Source: Triplophysa rosa
Taxonomy: Eukaryota > Chordata > Actinopteri > Cypriniformes > Nemacheilidae
DNA length: 64,000 bases
Reading direction: 5' to 3'
Assembly (NCBI RefSeq): GCF_024868665.1
Contig: NC_079893.1
Coordinates: 8,375,382 to 8,439,381, forward strand
The notes below the pieces were generated by a model, which did no database searches, was not told where the DNA came from, and was given only the letters and a program-made list of their open reading frames with translations. A program made the position numbers and the translations under genes. Each line of letters begins with the position of its first letter. The stretch's first letter is position 1. This document shows, piece by piece, positions 1 to 11,912 of this stretch.

Positions 1-1079
1 GATACACACGTATTAAAGGACATTCTGCCTGGAGCAACCTAAAGTTTAAGTGGCTCGCTCAAAGGCAAAATTTTGACAGATCACAGATCATCCCTTGTGG
101 GGTTTGATCATATAACCTTTTGGTTTCCAGCCCAGAGATACACATCCATCCAGAGGAGCCAAAAAATCGTTATGATTAACAAGAGCTATTTTTATACCCG
201 CTGTACTGGGATGTATTGGAATGCATCACGTAATGAGCAGGAATGATGATGCTGCATTGGTTGCCCAATGTATATTCAAGTGTTTTATGGTGTACGGAGC
301 GAATTTTGCCTCAGGATTATTTGTAGCCTTGTTGACATAGTATAATTGGAGAACTAGGCAGTATCTGGTCAATCGGGGACTGAGGAGAGCTTGGCGGGCA
401 TTGTAGTGATAAACCGATGGGTTTGGTAATATCTACCAGTGAGGTATGAGGGGAAAGATCCACCTGAGAGGCACTACACAAGTCAAACAATTCCAGGTTT
501 TGTTTAGCCTTCAAGATAATAAACAGTTATGGTTTCCCTCTGGCAGTCACATCGAAAAAATTTAACTATCATTTCTAGAAAATGGCCCATCACCACACAA
601 GTACACAACACAAATACAAAAGTGATTTATAACACAAACTCCACACAAGCTGGACAAGGAGGTAATGCAAATACCAGTTCTTACATAGCACTATCACTCT
701 TTCTTAACACAGCCACATACTTGAACAAAACCACAAAATCTTTTCATTCTTACTGCCTTTGCATTCATTTCTGAGTGGTCTGGGAGGCTCAGCTTTGTAC
801 TGCTGTATAGCCAGCATGTGTGGCAGATGCTTTTAAACAAGGACAAATCAACTGAGGAAATAAAGCGCTGTGACCTCATGCTAAGCAGTATACTGTATGA
901 GGCAATTTGAGTAAGGCACATCACTCAGAGAGAAAGTGAGAGGCATGAGAGAAAAGGACAGACATCAGCAGTTGCAAAGTTAAATAGCTAGTGGCATTGC
1001 TGTGTAGTTGCTAAGGTGTTCAAAGCATTTTCAAGTTTATTTACTATGTTGCTGTGAGTGATGGGAGTGGTTGCCAGGT

Positions 1080-1310
1080 GGTTGCTAGGGTGTTCAGGGT
1101 GATTGCTTATTAACCCATATCAAAAGCAAAGTCCGTTTACAGAACTCATGCCCCTCGGTTGCTAGGGTGTTCTGGTTGATTGCTTACTAACCCATATCAA
1201 AAGCAAAGTCTGTTTACAGAACTCATGCCACTCGGTTGCTAGGGTGTTCAGGGTGATTGCTTACTAACCCATATCAAAAGCAAAGTCCGTTTACAGAAGT
1301 CATGCCACTC
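1080..1310. repeat. Tandem repeat, three units of 77 bp
   Basis: Three near-identical units start at 1080, 1157 and 1234 with GGTTGCTAGGGTGTTC and contain CCCATATCAAAAGCAAAGTC. Differences between units are a few single-base changes. A decayed GTTGCTAAGGTGTTC at about 1008 and GTTGCTGTGAGTG at about 1048 suggest a longer, older array to the left. Confidence 0.95.
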
Positions 1311-2819
1311 GGGGGCCATGTTTGCAAAGCCTCTGGGCAGATATTTTAGTCATGGCAAGACCACAGTCCTATTGATTTGAAAGGGGAAGACAGATAGTAC
1401 AGTTATTTCCGAGATATCGCTTGCAAAAATCACAATTAAATAGCATATGTCCGATCAACAATTAAACCTGAGTGAAACTTTTGTTTACTAAGCTTAAATT
1501 GCCATAAAAACACCTTTTCAAGGTCGCTTTAGATTACCAGGTTAGTAAGCGCCTCACTAGACTAGCAGAGAGACTCCATAAACAGTTCTTTAGCGACTGA
1601 CGATTGGATCTTTATATTAGAAGGTGGACTTCCTTCGCTAGAGCCACCATACTGAGCGTTGCATTCCCTCCCCATTCAAAGTAATGGCAGTCGCACATCA
1701 TGTTAATATGTATTATCTTTGTCAAAAGTCCACCACCACAACTCTCTGTAATGTAATGTGACCTGAATCCTAGTAATTAAAAAATAACATTCTCATTTGT
1801 GGGCAGGTTGCAGGTGGATGGGATAAATCATTAATGATGGAAATATCAACTACATTCTGTAAAATGGGGTAGGCATGTGATATTTAACAGCTGTGAAGCA
1901 CTGTAGCATATGACACAATAATCTTTATTTGAAATAAATGTTCCTGTAAAAATAGATTACATGTAACGTTTTACCATATCATCACACTTAACTCTGCTAT
2001 TTTGAATAAATGTAATGTGACTCGGGTGGGGGTCAGGTGCGTATATCTAAATTGGACAAAATAATTCAGGTAGGTGGCATGTGGAAAATGTGTTTTTAAC
2101 AGTGGATTCGGGTGACGTTAGAGCTGATCCGCACATCGCAGTATGGCAGGGGAAAAATCCATTCCAACTGCTTAAAAACATACAACATATTCTCAACCTA
2201 AACTTTTCTGTTATTATTATTGTATCATTTTCTGATACCTTTCTCTACTTTAATGTCATTTTTGTGAAATCCTTTCATGCTGTTATTTTCACAAACCAAA
2301 GCTGAAAACAAAGGTGTAGGGTTTAAATGGGCTTTTAAGGAACAGAATACAAAAACGACATACTACCTGACATCTTTTCATTAACAGGTGTCATAAAATA
2401 CAACAGCCCTAAAAAAAGAAATGTAAAAAAGTGCCTGCATATTTTTTGAGCCAATCAAAGCGTTTCGAGTCGCTGTCTGCCTGTTAACCATCCAGAAGCA
2501 GGAAGTAGGAAGGTCAGAGTGCCGGTTTGTCGTGAGATGATGCTCTTTTGCCTCACAGCACTTATAACAAGGTTAACGTAAAGCTGAGCTCACCGTTCGG
2601 GTTGATTTGATTTCTCTCATGTGACATTGAACAGCTGTTTTCTCTTATTACAGTCTGTCTCTAAATCTGGCAGAAATTCTACAACAGCTTTGATCACCTA
2701 CAGCAACTTAAAATCTCTAAACCCAAGTATGAGAAACAGTGGTGTTTGCAAACACAAGAGCTACTTTAACTAATATAAAGAAGAGTCAAACAGAAAGCGT
2801 AAGGAGAATGTAAAGACAT

Positions 2820-2825
2820 GCTCAC
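2820..2825 (-). promoter_or_regulatory. sgcz: Splice donor of the sgcz exon
   Basis: The minus-strand sequence at the exon end reads GTG followed by GTGAGC, a near-consensus 5' splice site after a complete valine codon. In sarcoglycan paralogues the protein continues with a DGM-like sequence from the next exon, which fits a phase-0 junction here. Confidence 0.8.
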
Positions 2826-3020
2826 CACCGTGAAGTTCATGACCTTTAGTATCCAGATGGTCAAGGCTAGGTTGACGATCATGGTGACGAGGAGAAGGAG
2901 GATGAAGAAATATAGACAGCGCTTCCGCCAACCGTAAATCCCCACCGGGTACACCGTAGCACAGCCCGGCCTCTGGAGGGGGTTAGGCTGGGATGCCAGG
3001 ATGTACTGCTCCTGGGTCAT
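2826..3020 (-). CDS. sgcz: Zeta-sarcoglycan exon encoding the cytoplasmic N-terminus and membrane helix (partial gene)
   Basis: The exon encodes 65 in-phase residues. It begins [11 protein letters not shown], has the sarcoglycan juxtamembrane motif [13 protein letters not shown] at about residues 28-40, and a single hydrophobic helix at about residues 36-60, ending KVMNFTV. Sarcoglycans beta, delta, gamma and zeta are type II membrane proteins of the dystrophin-glycoprotein complex at the muscle sarcolemma. This exon supplies the short cytoplasmic tail, the anchor and the first few extracellular residues. As I recall the family, the MTxEQYILAxQ start is closer to zeta than to gamma (MVREQYTTATEG) or delta. 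On the minus strand a pyrimidine-rich tract ending in AG (3021-3046) abuts the ATG, and a GTGAGC donor starts at 2825 after a complete codon, so both junctions are phase 0. The open frame runs a few residues past the donor, but that part lacks sarcoglycan similarity. The ATG may be the start codon of the short isoform or an internal Met after a roughly 13-residue upstream exon. The remaining extracellular exons lie beyond position 1. Confidence 0.93.
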
Positions 3021-3046
3021 CTATCAACAAAGAACAGACGGAGAGG
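3021..3046 (-). promoter_or_regulatory. sgcz: Splice acceptor and polypyrimidine tract of the sgcz exon
   Basis: On the minus strand a C/T-rich run ends in TTGATAG directly before the ATG. The AG immediately precedes codon 1 of the exon. This supports a spliced internal exon rather than a transcription start at this point. Confidence 0.75.
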
Positions 3047-4068
3047 AATGTGTTACAAATTTCAAGTCTTATATTCAGTTTGTTCACAAGCGTGGCCGGC
3101 TTGCAGTGAAATAAAAACATGAGAGTGTAATGAGAAACAAACTTGGATCTTTGAATAAATACATTGTTTCATTGACCTTTCCTTCAATTCGATTGCCTAA
3201 TGTTTGTGTGCAATTCATCTTCTTGTTTAGGAAAATCATTGCATTTACTGTTTAATCGCTTACTGTACTTGACAAACGAAAACAATGGGAATGGGAATAG
3301 AAAAACGGCAGCAAATGATGGAATGAAAGCAAACCGAGTAGAGAAAAGCAGCAGATGAAGAGATGAACAGCGAAGAGTAAGTAACACTGAGCTGCGAAAA
3401 ATGAAAAGAAGAGGACAGACAACTGTCACTGTTTCACTAGCCCCATCTGTCAGTATATTCCTCCTGCTTCTTAATTTGAAATCTCTCTGCACGTATCGGC
3501 GCCGAAGTCCTAAGAACATAGATCCTCTTTGAACCTCCACAACCTCTCCCGTAACCTGTCTGAAAACTTCCTTTAGCCGGCTTACCATCCATCTTTCGCC
3601 ACTCACAAAGGTCTTCTCCAGCTCCCACAAACCACTTAACAGCTCTCAAATCTCCTGTGCGCCGTTTATACACTCGAAAAAAGGTTCAAATTAGAAGTGA
3701 AAAGGTTTTACAGCCTGATGGCACAGACGGCCCTTTTGAAACACCACAAATAAAAATGGAGGTGGATGGTTTCTGAGAAAACCTGTGCTTTAAAGATTAA
3801 GCGTTCTTTTTTGGGAAGTTGAAACGCTAACTGCTGTTTCAGTCATGCAGATACAAGTAAACTATTTGAAGACGGGCCTACTTTGAATCTGTGGTTGTTT
3901 CAATATCTTGTTTTGTAGTTTGAGTGGTCTGACATGCCAAAATTTGGGGTTGGACTACTTGTTAACCCAGTCAAATGGAAATGGAAACAGTCCACTGTGG
4001 AATCTGCATCGGTGATTCTTTGGTTGTTGAATCTGTTTCAATGTATATAATAACATGACGGTGAATAG
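3047..4068. other. Intronic stretch with no supported feature
   Basis: Short minus-strand open frames here have no recognisable protein motif. I see no RNA gene or clear repeat boundary. Confidence 0.6.
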
Positions 4069-4377
4069 TGATAGTTCACCCAAGTCATAGTTCACCCAAA
4101 AATGAAAATTCTGTCATCATTTACTCACCCTTTTGTCATTTCAAACCTGTATGACTTTCTTTCTTCCGCAGAACACAAAAGTTTTGAAAAATGTTGTTAA
4201 CTGGACCCCATTAACTTGCATTGGTTTTGTGTCCATACAATAGTAGTGAATGGGGTCCAGTGCTGTTTGGTTACTTTCTTCAAAATATCTTCTTTTGTGT
4301 TCTGCAGAGGTTTGAAATAACAAGAGGGTGAGTAAAAGATGACAGACGTTTTATTTTTGGGTGAACTATCACTTTAA
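4069..4377. mobile_element. Fold-back MITE, family 1 (copy A)
   Basis: The left end reads ATAGTTCACCCAAAAATGA and the right end is its inverted counterpart, TTTTGGGTGAACTATCACTTTAA. The two internal halves, each with a GAACACAAAAG-type motif, are also complementary, so the whole element can fold into a long hairpin. A second AGTTCACCC motif at the left end suggests a small terminal duplication. No coding capacity. This is the commonest interspersed element in the window. Confidence 0.88.
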
Positions 4378-5847
4378 GTTATTTGCTGAACCTATGGCGC
4401 TACAAAATGAGAAAAAATGAAACATTCAAGAGAGTTCTTCTCAACCTCTTCTGAAAGTTCACTACACCCTCCACCATTTAGACCTTTCTGAGCAATAGCC
4501 TCTCTCACTCTCACACACCAGAATTCTTAACCTCTATTGCTCCTGTTAAGTTGGAGAGTGTGTATGCGCTATTTTTCGACATATTTGTGGCGCGCGAATC
4601 AATGAATGTGGGTTTAAGTCGGTGCGGAGGAGTGTAGTTAATAGTCAGTTTCCACCACAAGGGTGAAAAAGATCATTCCGTTTTTCTAGCCTCAAGTCCT
4701 CATCGGCTAAAAATACAGAGGGCCACTGAAAGAGAAATATCTCCTTTTTTGTACCTTTCATTCTCCCACACATTCGCTATCTATACAGTTTTAGCTCATC
4801 TTTGTTTCCCGCTTCCTTCCCGTGGCGGTATTGTCTTCATATCTCTCCCTCCCTGTGTCTTTATACGTCCTGCTTTTTATTTCGCCCTGTGTGGGTCAAT
4901 ACCCTCTTTACTCCGCCCCTGACCAACCCTCGCTATCCTTCCCTCCATCTCTCTTGTTCTCTCTTGGTCTCCCCGGTTCCAATGCATTTCTGAAATTGAT
5001 CTGACAGCAGAGTGATCCATCAAACGCATGTGCAGCCGAGACGGTCCAGAACGGCACCCTGCCTACAGCCTAACACCATTAACACGCTCGCCAACTACTC
5101 GCTCACTCACTCAGATTACATCTGTTTGTTCCAGCAGAAAGAGAGAAAGAACGAGAAAGTCAGACAAACATGGCTGTACTGAGATTCAAGGCAGGACAGG
5201 TGAATAACAAAGGGAGGGGCTTGAAATAAGGAGCAGGGAAAACAAAGAAAGAAAGAGAAAAGGGACATTAAAGCAAATATTGTGCAAATGATGGTCGCCC
5301 ATTGGTTTGCTTCTTAATAAAAGTATTTGTAAATCATGTTAATATGCTGTTCGCACAGGCTCATACAAAAATAAACTACGTACAGAGATGTCTATTGTAG
5401 TGTTATATTTTAAGAAATTCTCCTCGCTATCCCAGCAACACACAAGTAGATTGTGCTAACTGGCCCTGTTAATGATGCTATACTGGACTGTTTTCTGAAA
5501 ACCATCTGCAGAGACTTCAAACACAAGACACTCCTAGTTTTGGGGAAGAAAGATGGAATACAACACAGTATTTTTGATGAAGCAACTCTGAATCAACTTA
5601 TGAACTGCCAAATCGGCAAAATACGTTGTAAAGCTACTGTATGATCTTGACTCAACCTATGATTATTGCTTTAATGTACATAAATGTTAGCAAACTGCAT
5701 GATTTGTGTTGTCTTAGATATATGACCGTTACAAACTGTATATTTCTGTATGAACATTTAATATTACTTTGACAATCACCTCTGTCTACAGTTTACTAAA
5801 ACTAAAACTATTACAGCATTGCTGTTAATTAAAATCAAGTAAAATAT
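4378..5847. other. Intronic stretch with no supported feature
   Basis: Mixed AT-rich and pyrimidine-rich sequence. Two overlapping short open frames near 4802-5004 are low-complexity (Pro, Ser and Leu rich) and look like translated pyrimidine-rich DNA. Nothing else is recognisable. Confidence 0.55.
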
Positions 5848-6168
5848 AGGGCTTTCAATTAATCGTGATCAATCGCATCCAGAATAAAAGTTTGTGTTTA
5901 CATAATATATGTCTGTGTATTGTGCATATTAATATCATATTTATATACATGTACACATACATGCATATATTCAAGAAAAAATATAAACATTTATAAACAT
6001 TTAAATATAGTTTAAATTATTGGTGTATATATAAATAAATACATGTAAATATTTTCTAAATATATATGTGTTTGTTTATAAATACAAAATTAATATGCAC
6101 AGTACACAGAAATATATTATGTAAACACAAACTTTTATTTTTGATGCGATAAATCATTTGACAGCCCT
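5848..6168. mobile_element. Fold-back MITE with AGGGCTTTCAATTAATCG terminus
   Basis: The left arm starts AGGGCTTTCAATTAATCG and continues through AAAGTTTGTGTTTACATAAT. The right arm carries the reverse complement of these (ATTATGTAAACACAAACTTT ... GACAGCCCT). The arms are about 60 bp, with an AT-rich centre. No coding capacity. Confidence 0.85.
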
Positions 6169-6659
6169 AATGAAATATCACCCTAAATATTATTTGAATA
6201 CAACTTATTTCAGTTTATTGCTAAGGCAAAATTTCTCATTTTTGTTTAGTTCAAGGAAGACACCAAAATTATTAACTGAAAATATATAAAAACTAAACTA
6301 AAACTAAAACTGAAACTGAAATTAAAACCCATTATAATATAAAATGTAGATATAAAGCAATAAAAATGAATACATAATAAAATGACAAAAGCACATAACA
6401 AAATTATTAAAAATTAAATAAAATATACAACTAAAAGCTAATATAAAATGTAAAATAAAACTGAAAACAAAACTACTGCATAACTCTGAAAAGCTGCTTT
6501 AAATGATAAGTATTGTAAAGAAGTGTGACCCTGAATTGAATGTAAACATTAGCCATTCATTTATTATTTTTCTCCTTTTACAATTACTTCAGGTACAAAC
6601 TCCAACTAACACCGTGTCTACTCCGGACGCGACCGGAGCGACAGATGTAAAAAATACAA

Positions 6660-6922
6660 TGTTAGTCAAAAGTGCCCCGGAACTGTTTGCTGTCCAACAT
6701 TCTTCAAAATGTCTTCTTTTGTGTTCAACAGAACAAAAAAAAATGATAAAGTAATTTTTCCTACTATGGGAGTCAATGGGGGGCAAGATCTGTTTGGTTA
6801 TAAGCATTCTTCCAAATATCTTTCCTTGTGTTCATCAGAACAAAGAAATTAATACAGATTTGGAACAACTTGAAGGTGAGTAAATGATGACAGAATTTTC
6901 ATTTTTGGGTGAAGTACGTTTA
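6660..6922. mobile_element. Family 1 MITE, variant with GTAGTCAATGG core (copy B)
   Basis: The right end matches family 1 (GGTGAGTAAATGATGACAGA ... TTTTTGGGTGAA). The interior carries CTACTATGGGAGTCAATGG and CATTCTTCCAAATATCTTTC, as in copies C, E and J. The left end is truncated, and the sequence to its left (about 6595-6650, with TCTACTCCGGACGCGACCGG) looks like another repeat fragment. Confidence 0.8.
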
Positions 6923-8528
6923 ATAAAACTAAGCAAAGTTTGTAAATCGGATCAAGCTGACAGTGGTGATGTCAGTGGTCAGTCTGTATGAATTGTGATT
7001 AGTCTTTTCACACACCGCCATGCAAGCAGCAGCTTTTAGCATAGCGAAGAAATAGGTATTTGTTAGCATCAAAGGTAATACCAAAGAATTGAACTATGAT
7101 CTTCCAGATCTTTACAATACTAAAAACAGTCGCAAAAGGCAGAGTACATTTAAATCAGTTACAAACTACAAACTAGTAACATTTGTGCAATGAAGTGGCC
7201 CTGTTAACTGAGAATGGTTGTTAACAAGCCCCAGCACTGAAGAACAGGGCCCTGGTATTGTTGGGGCAAAAAAATGTCCCACCGGGTTTTGTTCTCAAGA
7301 GGGGTGGCTCTGTTTGATTAATAAATAATCGAAAACAACAATGACATTTTAGCTGCAGAGACATGGTTGGTACTCAAAGAGAACTAAGAAATGTAGTTAT
7401 GGTCACGCACTCCCATGAGTTTCCCATTATGGGCATTTCGGTAAAAGTCTTCTTTATAAAAGAAAAAAAATCCTACGCAATATATACATCTGTACATTAC
7501 ATACTGGACAAACAGACACACAAAACAAACAAAAGGCTTGTGTAATTCCAAATAAGTTAAGAGGGAGCCGAGAGCCTATAGAGCAGAAAAACAACAAATC
7601 CCTTTAAAATCTCAATTATTTGCCATAAACATCAATGAGATTAAATGAAAAGCAGATGGAAACCTGCAGCCTCCTGAGAAAAGACCAAGACATTTTACAA
7701 ATGTCTCCATTAGAGTTTGAGATGAAGTATCAACCGTCACAAAATGACTTTACATTTTCCAAATCTGCAAACAAAAAGTGCTATTGAAGATTTAAATATG
7801 CACTCAAACATATTTCATCAAATTATACTGTTTACATTTTACTGTCTATATACACATTTCTTTTGTGCTATAAAAGACCAACCTTAGAGAAATTAAATTT
7901 TCCTCTGGGAGGTTAATAGCCAATCAGTTGCAATTATGATGTCATATTTCATGACAAATTTGAAAGAATTTCCCTGTTGCCTGTTATGTGCTGTTTATTT
8001 TTGTATCCAGTAAATACTGGAAAGCACAACTTTTAGGAGCCACACTGTCATTATTCCAAAAATGTGTGTGTGCGAGAGCGAGGGAGAGAAAGAGAGCGCG
8101 TTATGTCAACCCAGCAGGAAAGAAGAATCCAGTCCACTAAGCAAACAGACACGAAAATATCACATCGTCTTCCGCCTTTCACTGAATCAATACCAGCACA
8201 AATATTACTTCAATTTCACACAACGACATCGCGCCACCCAGGCGCTAACGCTAAGCAGTATTAACAAATCGATACATCATTTAAAAAGGTCATATCAGTC
8301 AAGGATGTAATTTAATGCCAGGCAGCAGACAGCGCAGATTTGCAGCTAATTAAATGTTGCCATCTCTGTACAAGCTCTCTGGCTTTTCAAAGGTGAATCG
8401 AGGCAGAGGTATCGACACTTCCAGCGCTGCATAAGCAGGGACGACATTCTTTCTGTAACAAAGCCCATCAGTTGTCTTAATCAGCATCTAACACTTCTAA
8501 TTAGCGCAACCGAAGGTTTGGCGTCTAA
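6923..8528. other. Intronic stretch with no supported feature
   Basis: No exon, RNA gene or complete repeat recognised. A short purine-rich GA run occurs near 8073-8100. Confidence 0.55.
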
Positions 8529-9140
8529 GGCCCGATTCACATTTCGAGTCTTTTCCGTGCGCATATTAGTTATTTTAAATGTAGACGCGCGGCAGCCGCG
8601 AGGAAATATGGGGCGACACGACGCGCCGCATCGAGATGAAAAAATCTCAACTTTTCAGAAAGGCGCAAGCGCACCGCAGGTCATGTGACAAGAACCAACC
8701 AGCCAATATAGACAAGCTCAATGAAAATGGTGACACAGATGATCACAGCATAACTAAATCTAGTAACAGAGTTATTGCAAGGTGTTTTCAGTGCATATAA
8801 TCCATATATCCTTTGTTTATACCTCCTCGTCTCAACGGCTATCGTGGCCCATGGTTGCTTAGCGACGACAGACGCCAGGAGAGCGCAAAGTCCAGGGCCC
8901 GGTTGCATAAAGCACCTTAAGTGTAATTTTCCCTTAAGTGTGTCCTTAAGTATACCTTAAGTTTTACTTAAGTTATTCTCCTATTGTCTTTGGTAAAGGA
9001 AAATCACCCCTTAAGTGTCATACTTAAGGGAAAAACTTAAGGTGCTTTATGCAACCGGGCCCAGGCGCTTTGGAAAAAATGAGAACGCAGTGCAGCTCGC
9101 GTTTTCCGTGCGGTTTTAGACGCGAAATGTGAATCGAGCC
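8529..9140. mobile_element. Outer inverted-repeat DNA element interrupted by another MITE
   Basis: The left end GGCCCGATTCACATTTCG (8529-8546) and the right end ending CGAAATGTGAATCGAGCC (9140) are inverted repeats with one mismatch. Further in, TTTTCCGTGCG occurs near both ends. The flanks are TAA on the left and TAG on the right, which would fit a decayed 3-bp target duplication of the PIF/Harbinger type, but that is inference. It contains the separate element at 8895-9062. Confidence 0.75.
8895..9062. mobile_element. 168-bp near-palindromic MITE nested in the 8529-9140 element
   Basis: The left arm GGGCCCGGTTGCATAAAGC is exactly mirrored at the right end (GCTTTATGCAACCGGGCCC). The arms continue inwards through CTTAAG-rich sequence. 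It interrupts the outer element, so it inserted later. Confidence 0.9.
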
Positions 9141-9758
9141 TAGCGCAGTTTGTCAACCCTCAAAGAAGTCAAAAGTTTTGTGTATTAGGCCGACACCAGA
9201 ACACGCAAAACGAAGCAGGTGTCTCGCGCAATACAGGCACAATTATTACATCTTTAGCGGCACGAGTTTCACGAGCGAACGGCACACAGTTAAAACATTA
9301 CCCGCCTGAACGCCCAAAGCTTTCCCACAATTCTTCGTCACCCGAGTGGAAAGATAAGAACGGATCTCGCAGCTGCGCCTGTTTGTGGCACGCTTCACAC
9401 ATGAAATCACAGCAAGGAAAACACTAAATCATCGACTGGGAAAACACACATTAGTAAGACTGATGGTGTGATTTTCTCTTCATTTTTGTTTCAACACAAT
9501 ACTTTAGGCAGCATCTGGGAAAACAATGAGCATTACATTTGCTGAAATTCTACATACAGCATAAAACAGAAAATGCGAGGGGGGATTAACTCACCCACCA
9601 ATAGCCTCGTTTCAGTTCAGCTGTATTTTGTGTTAATGATTGTTTTGTACGTTCTTCTTATTTGTTTCGGATTACTGCTATTTTTGTCAAGTATTTTTTT
9701 CAACGTTTGTGCCTAATAACATCAAACAAACCATTACACAAATAAATATATATTTTCG

Positions 9759-10030
9759 GTCACACTTTATTTTAAGGTCCAATTCTCGGTATTAATAACC
9801 CATTAACTAGGACTTTTGCCTCTGTAAACTCCTAATTTGTTGCTTATTAGTAGTTAGTAAGGTAGTTGTTAGGTTTAGGAATTGGGTAGGATTGAGAAAG
9901 TAGAATATGGTCATGTTGAACATGTGCTTTATAAGTAGGCCTACTAATAAGCAGCCAATATGCTAATAATAGGCATGCTAATAAGCAACTAGTTAATAGT
10001 GAGAATTGGTCCCTATACTAAAGTGTTACC
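9759..10030. mobile_element. Fold-back MITE with GGTCACACTTTATTTTAAGG terminus
   Basis: The left end GGTCACACTTTATTTTAAGG followed by TCCAATTCTC is mirrored, with a few differences, at the right end (GAGAATTGGTCCC ... AAAGTGTTACC). Internal halves carry complementary CTAATAAGCA/TGCTTATTAG motifs. No coding capacity. Confidence 0.85.
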
Positions 10031-11912
10031 ATATTTTCCTATATACAGTATTTGCTATCAATATATAAAGTCATTTAATATATATTTGAAAATATACAGA
10101 ATAATAAATTGTTAACATATTAAAATATATTACACAAGGAATATAATAATACATAAGGCATTGCCGCTTTTATATTTTGAAAAAATATAAGCACTGTTAA
10201 AATGTATGCAAATGTTTTATTTAATACATTACAATATACTGTATTTCCGGGTATATTCCCATACTTCTGTTTTAAAACGAAAGGGTAATGAAAATCAGTC
10301 TTTTGGCTAACTTAGGTACATACATGCTGATTAACAGTGTCTCTTTCAGAAAAAATGGAAAAAATAGTATAATATTCAATATAAGTATATTAAATATTAT
10401 ATAATATTAATATAAGTGAATACAATGTAATTGTTTGTGTAAATCCTTGATTTAGCTCATAATGAAACAAATACAGTGAATAATTAAACATAGTTGTCAG
10501 ATAATTTGTGCAAATTGTCCTATAAGAATTAATATTTAAAAGCTGTGAAAACGTTTCAGTGATGCAAGGACCCACAAAAACACAACGCAAAAATTATATT
10601 TTACGGTTTCCCACCAAACCCAGGGGACCTTCCACAAATACCTGAACAATCTGCCACTCAAGAGGGGATGCAATATTCCCCCGGACCGTCCCGCTTGATT
10701 TGGGCCTCCCTGCCAAAGCGCAACAACGGAGTCCAACATAACTAGGGAAAAATTCACAAGTGCTCCAGCAGACTGTTGCTACCTGCAGCTGTACATCAAG
10801 ACAGCCTGGAGGGAGCAGTGCCCGAGCTTTCCCCGTGTGAACCAGTACGACAAGCCAAAATTGGAGTTTTCTGGCAGAAGCGGCGTGACGTTTAAACAGC
10901 GGGTTTTCTCCTTCCTGTAGCCACCCACCCTCGCGGGCTGCTTTATTTGTGCACTCGGCGCCATGTGTGTTGACAAGGAGCCAGATATTGTCTTCTGTTC
11001 TCCCTTCACTACCTGGGGAAGCTAATTAGGGTTCTATTTCAGAGCCTGCTAAGGGACAGGGACCACGAGCGGGAAAAATGCAAATGCGACAACCGTGTAG
11101 ATGCATAACAAAAAAGGCTATTTGTGGGACCAGATTGAACTACAAACACTTTTGGAGTATCCTGATTGGCCGCAAGTTTGTTACATTGCCCCGGTCGGCC
11201 GGCTCTTGCCATATAGGCCTGTTTGCGACGTTATCAGTGACACCTAAAGTCTTAGTAACTGCCTCAAATGTCTTGTTCTGACAATGCTGACCCTCTTACC
11301 GACTTGCCAATCAAATCGGACACCTGATAGATCTCCACTCTAAGCTAAGGGAGAAGGTTGGTGGCCTTCGCTTAAATACAAACCCCCATAAGAGAAGCCA
11401 ACATTACATGCTCCAGCAGAGGCCACCTGCCACAGCTGTGAATTGTTTCAGGTTCACACACTTTGCGGCCGCAACACACACCGGTTGCATGTGCATCTGT
11501 GCCACACAACAAAAACAGCCCCCGGCATTCTTCTTTTGAACTAAAGCCCATGAGAACAGAGCACAACTTTACGTAAAGTTCTAATTGCTTATAGCAAATA
11601 AGGATACGTGGTTAATAAGGAAGTCAAATTTTCCAAACTGCGTAAAATTTTAAATATGCGATGGCTTATATAAGGTCTTATAAAATTCAGGTATACTGCA
11701 GTTTGACCTTATTCATATCAGGGGACATTATGGGTTTCAGGGTAGCGCAGGAACCTGCTGTCAAAAACAAGGAACCTCAAGGGCCAGAAAAGAAATACCT
11801 TCATGCAGTATTAATGAGAACAGGTTGATTTCCAGAATTCGACATTAAAATTCAAAGGAATTGGAAATGGAAGTTTACTGCGCAGAGGTAAAAAAGCAAG
11901 TACGACAACATA
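10031..11912. other. Intronic stretch without a supported gene
   Basis: The first 550 bp are very AT-rich. About 10,600-11,580 is noticeably richer in G+C than its surroundings and looks non-repetitive, so it is a reasonable place to look for conserved non-coding sequence. A small splice-signal-bracketed open segment at 11300-11344 (minus) is discussed as a finding, not called as a gene. Confidence 0.5.

Larger units (their letters stand above)
1..2825 (-). other. Intron downstream of the sgcz exon
   Basis: No coding exon is recognisable here. Apart from the 77-bp tandem array at 1080-1310, it is AT-rich unique-looking or decayed repeat sequence. The stretch 1311-1720 has the look of dispersed repeat DNA, but I could not define its ends. 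Assignment as an intron follows from the donor at 2825 and the minus-strand direction of the gene. Confidence 0.7.

Noticed and set aside
3184..3673. 148-codon minus-strand frame close to the sgcz exon, with a GTAAGC donor-like site near 3580
   Set aside because: No similarity to the sarcoglycan leader. The overlapping 78-codon frame is equally plausible, and no acceptor or start context supports either.
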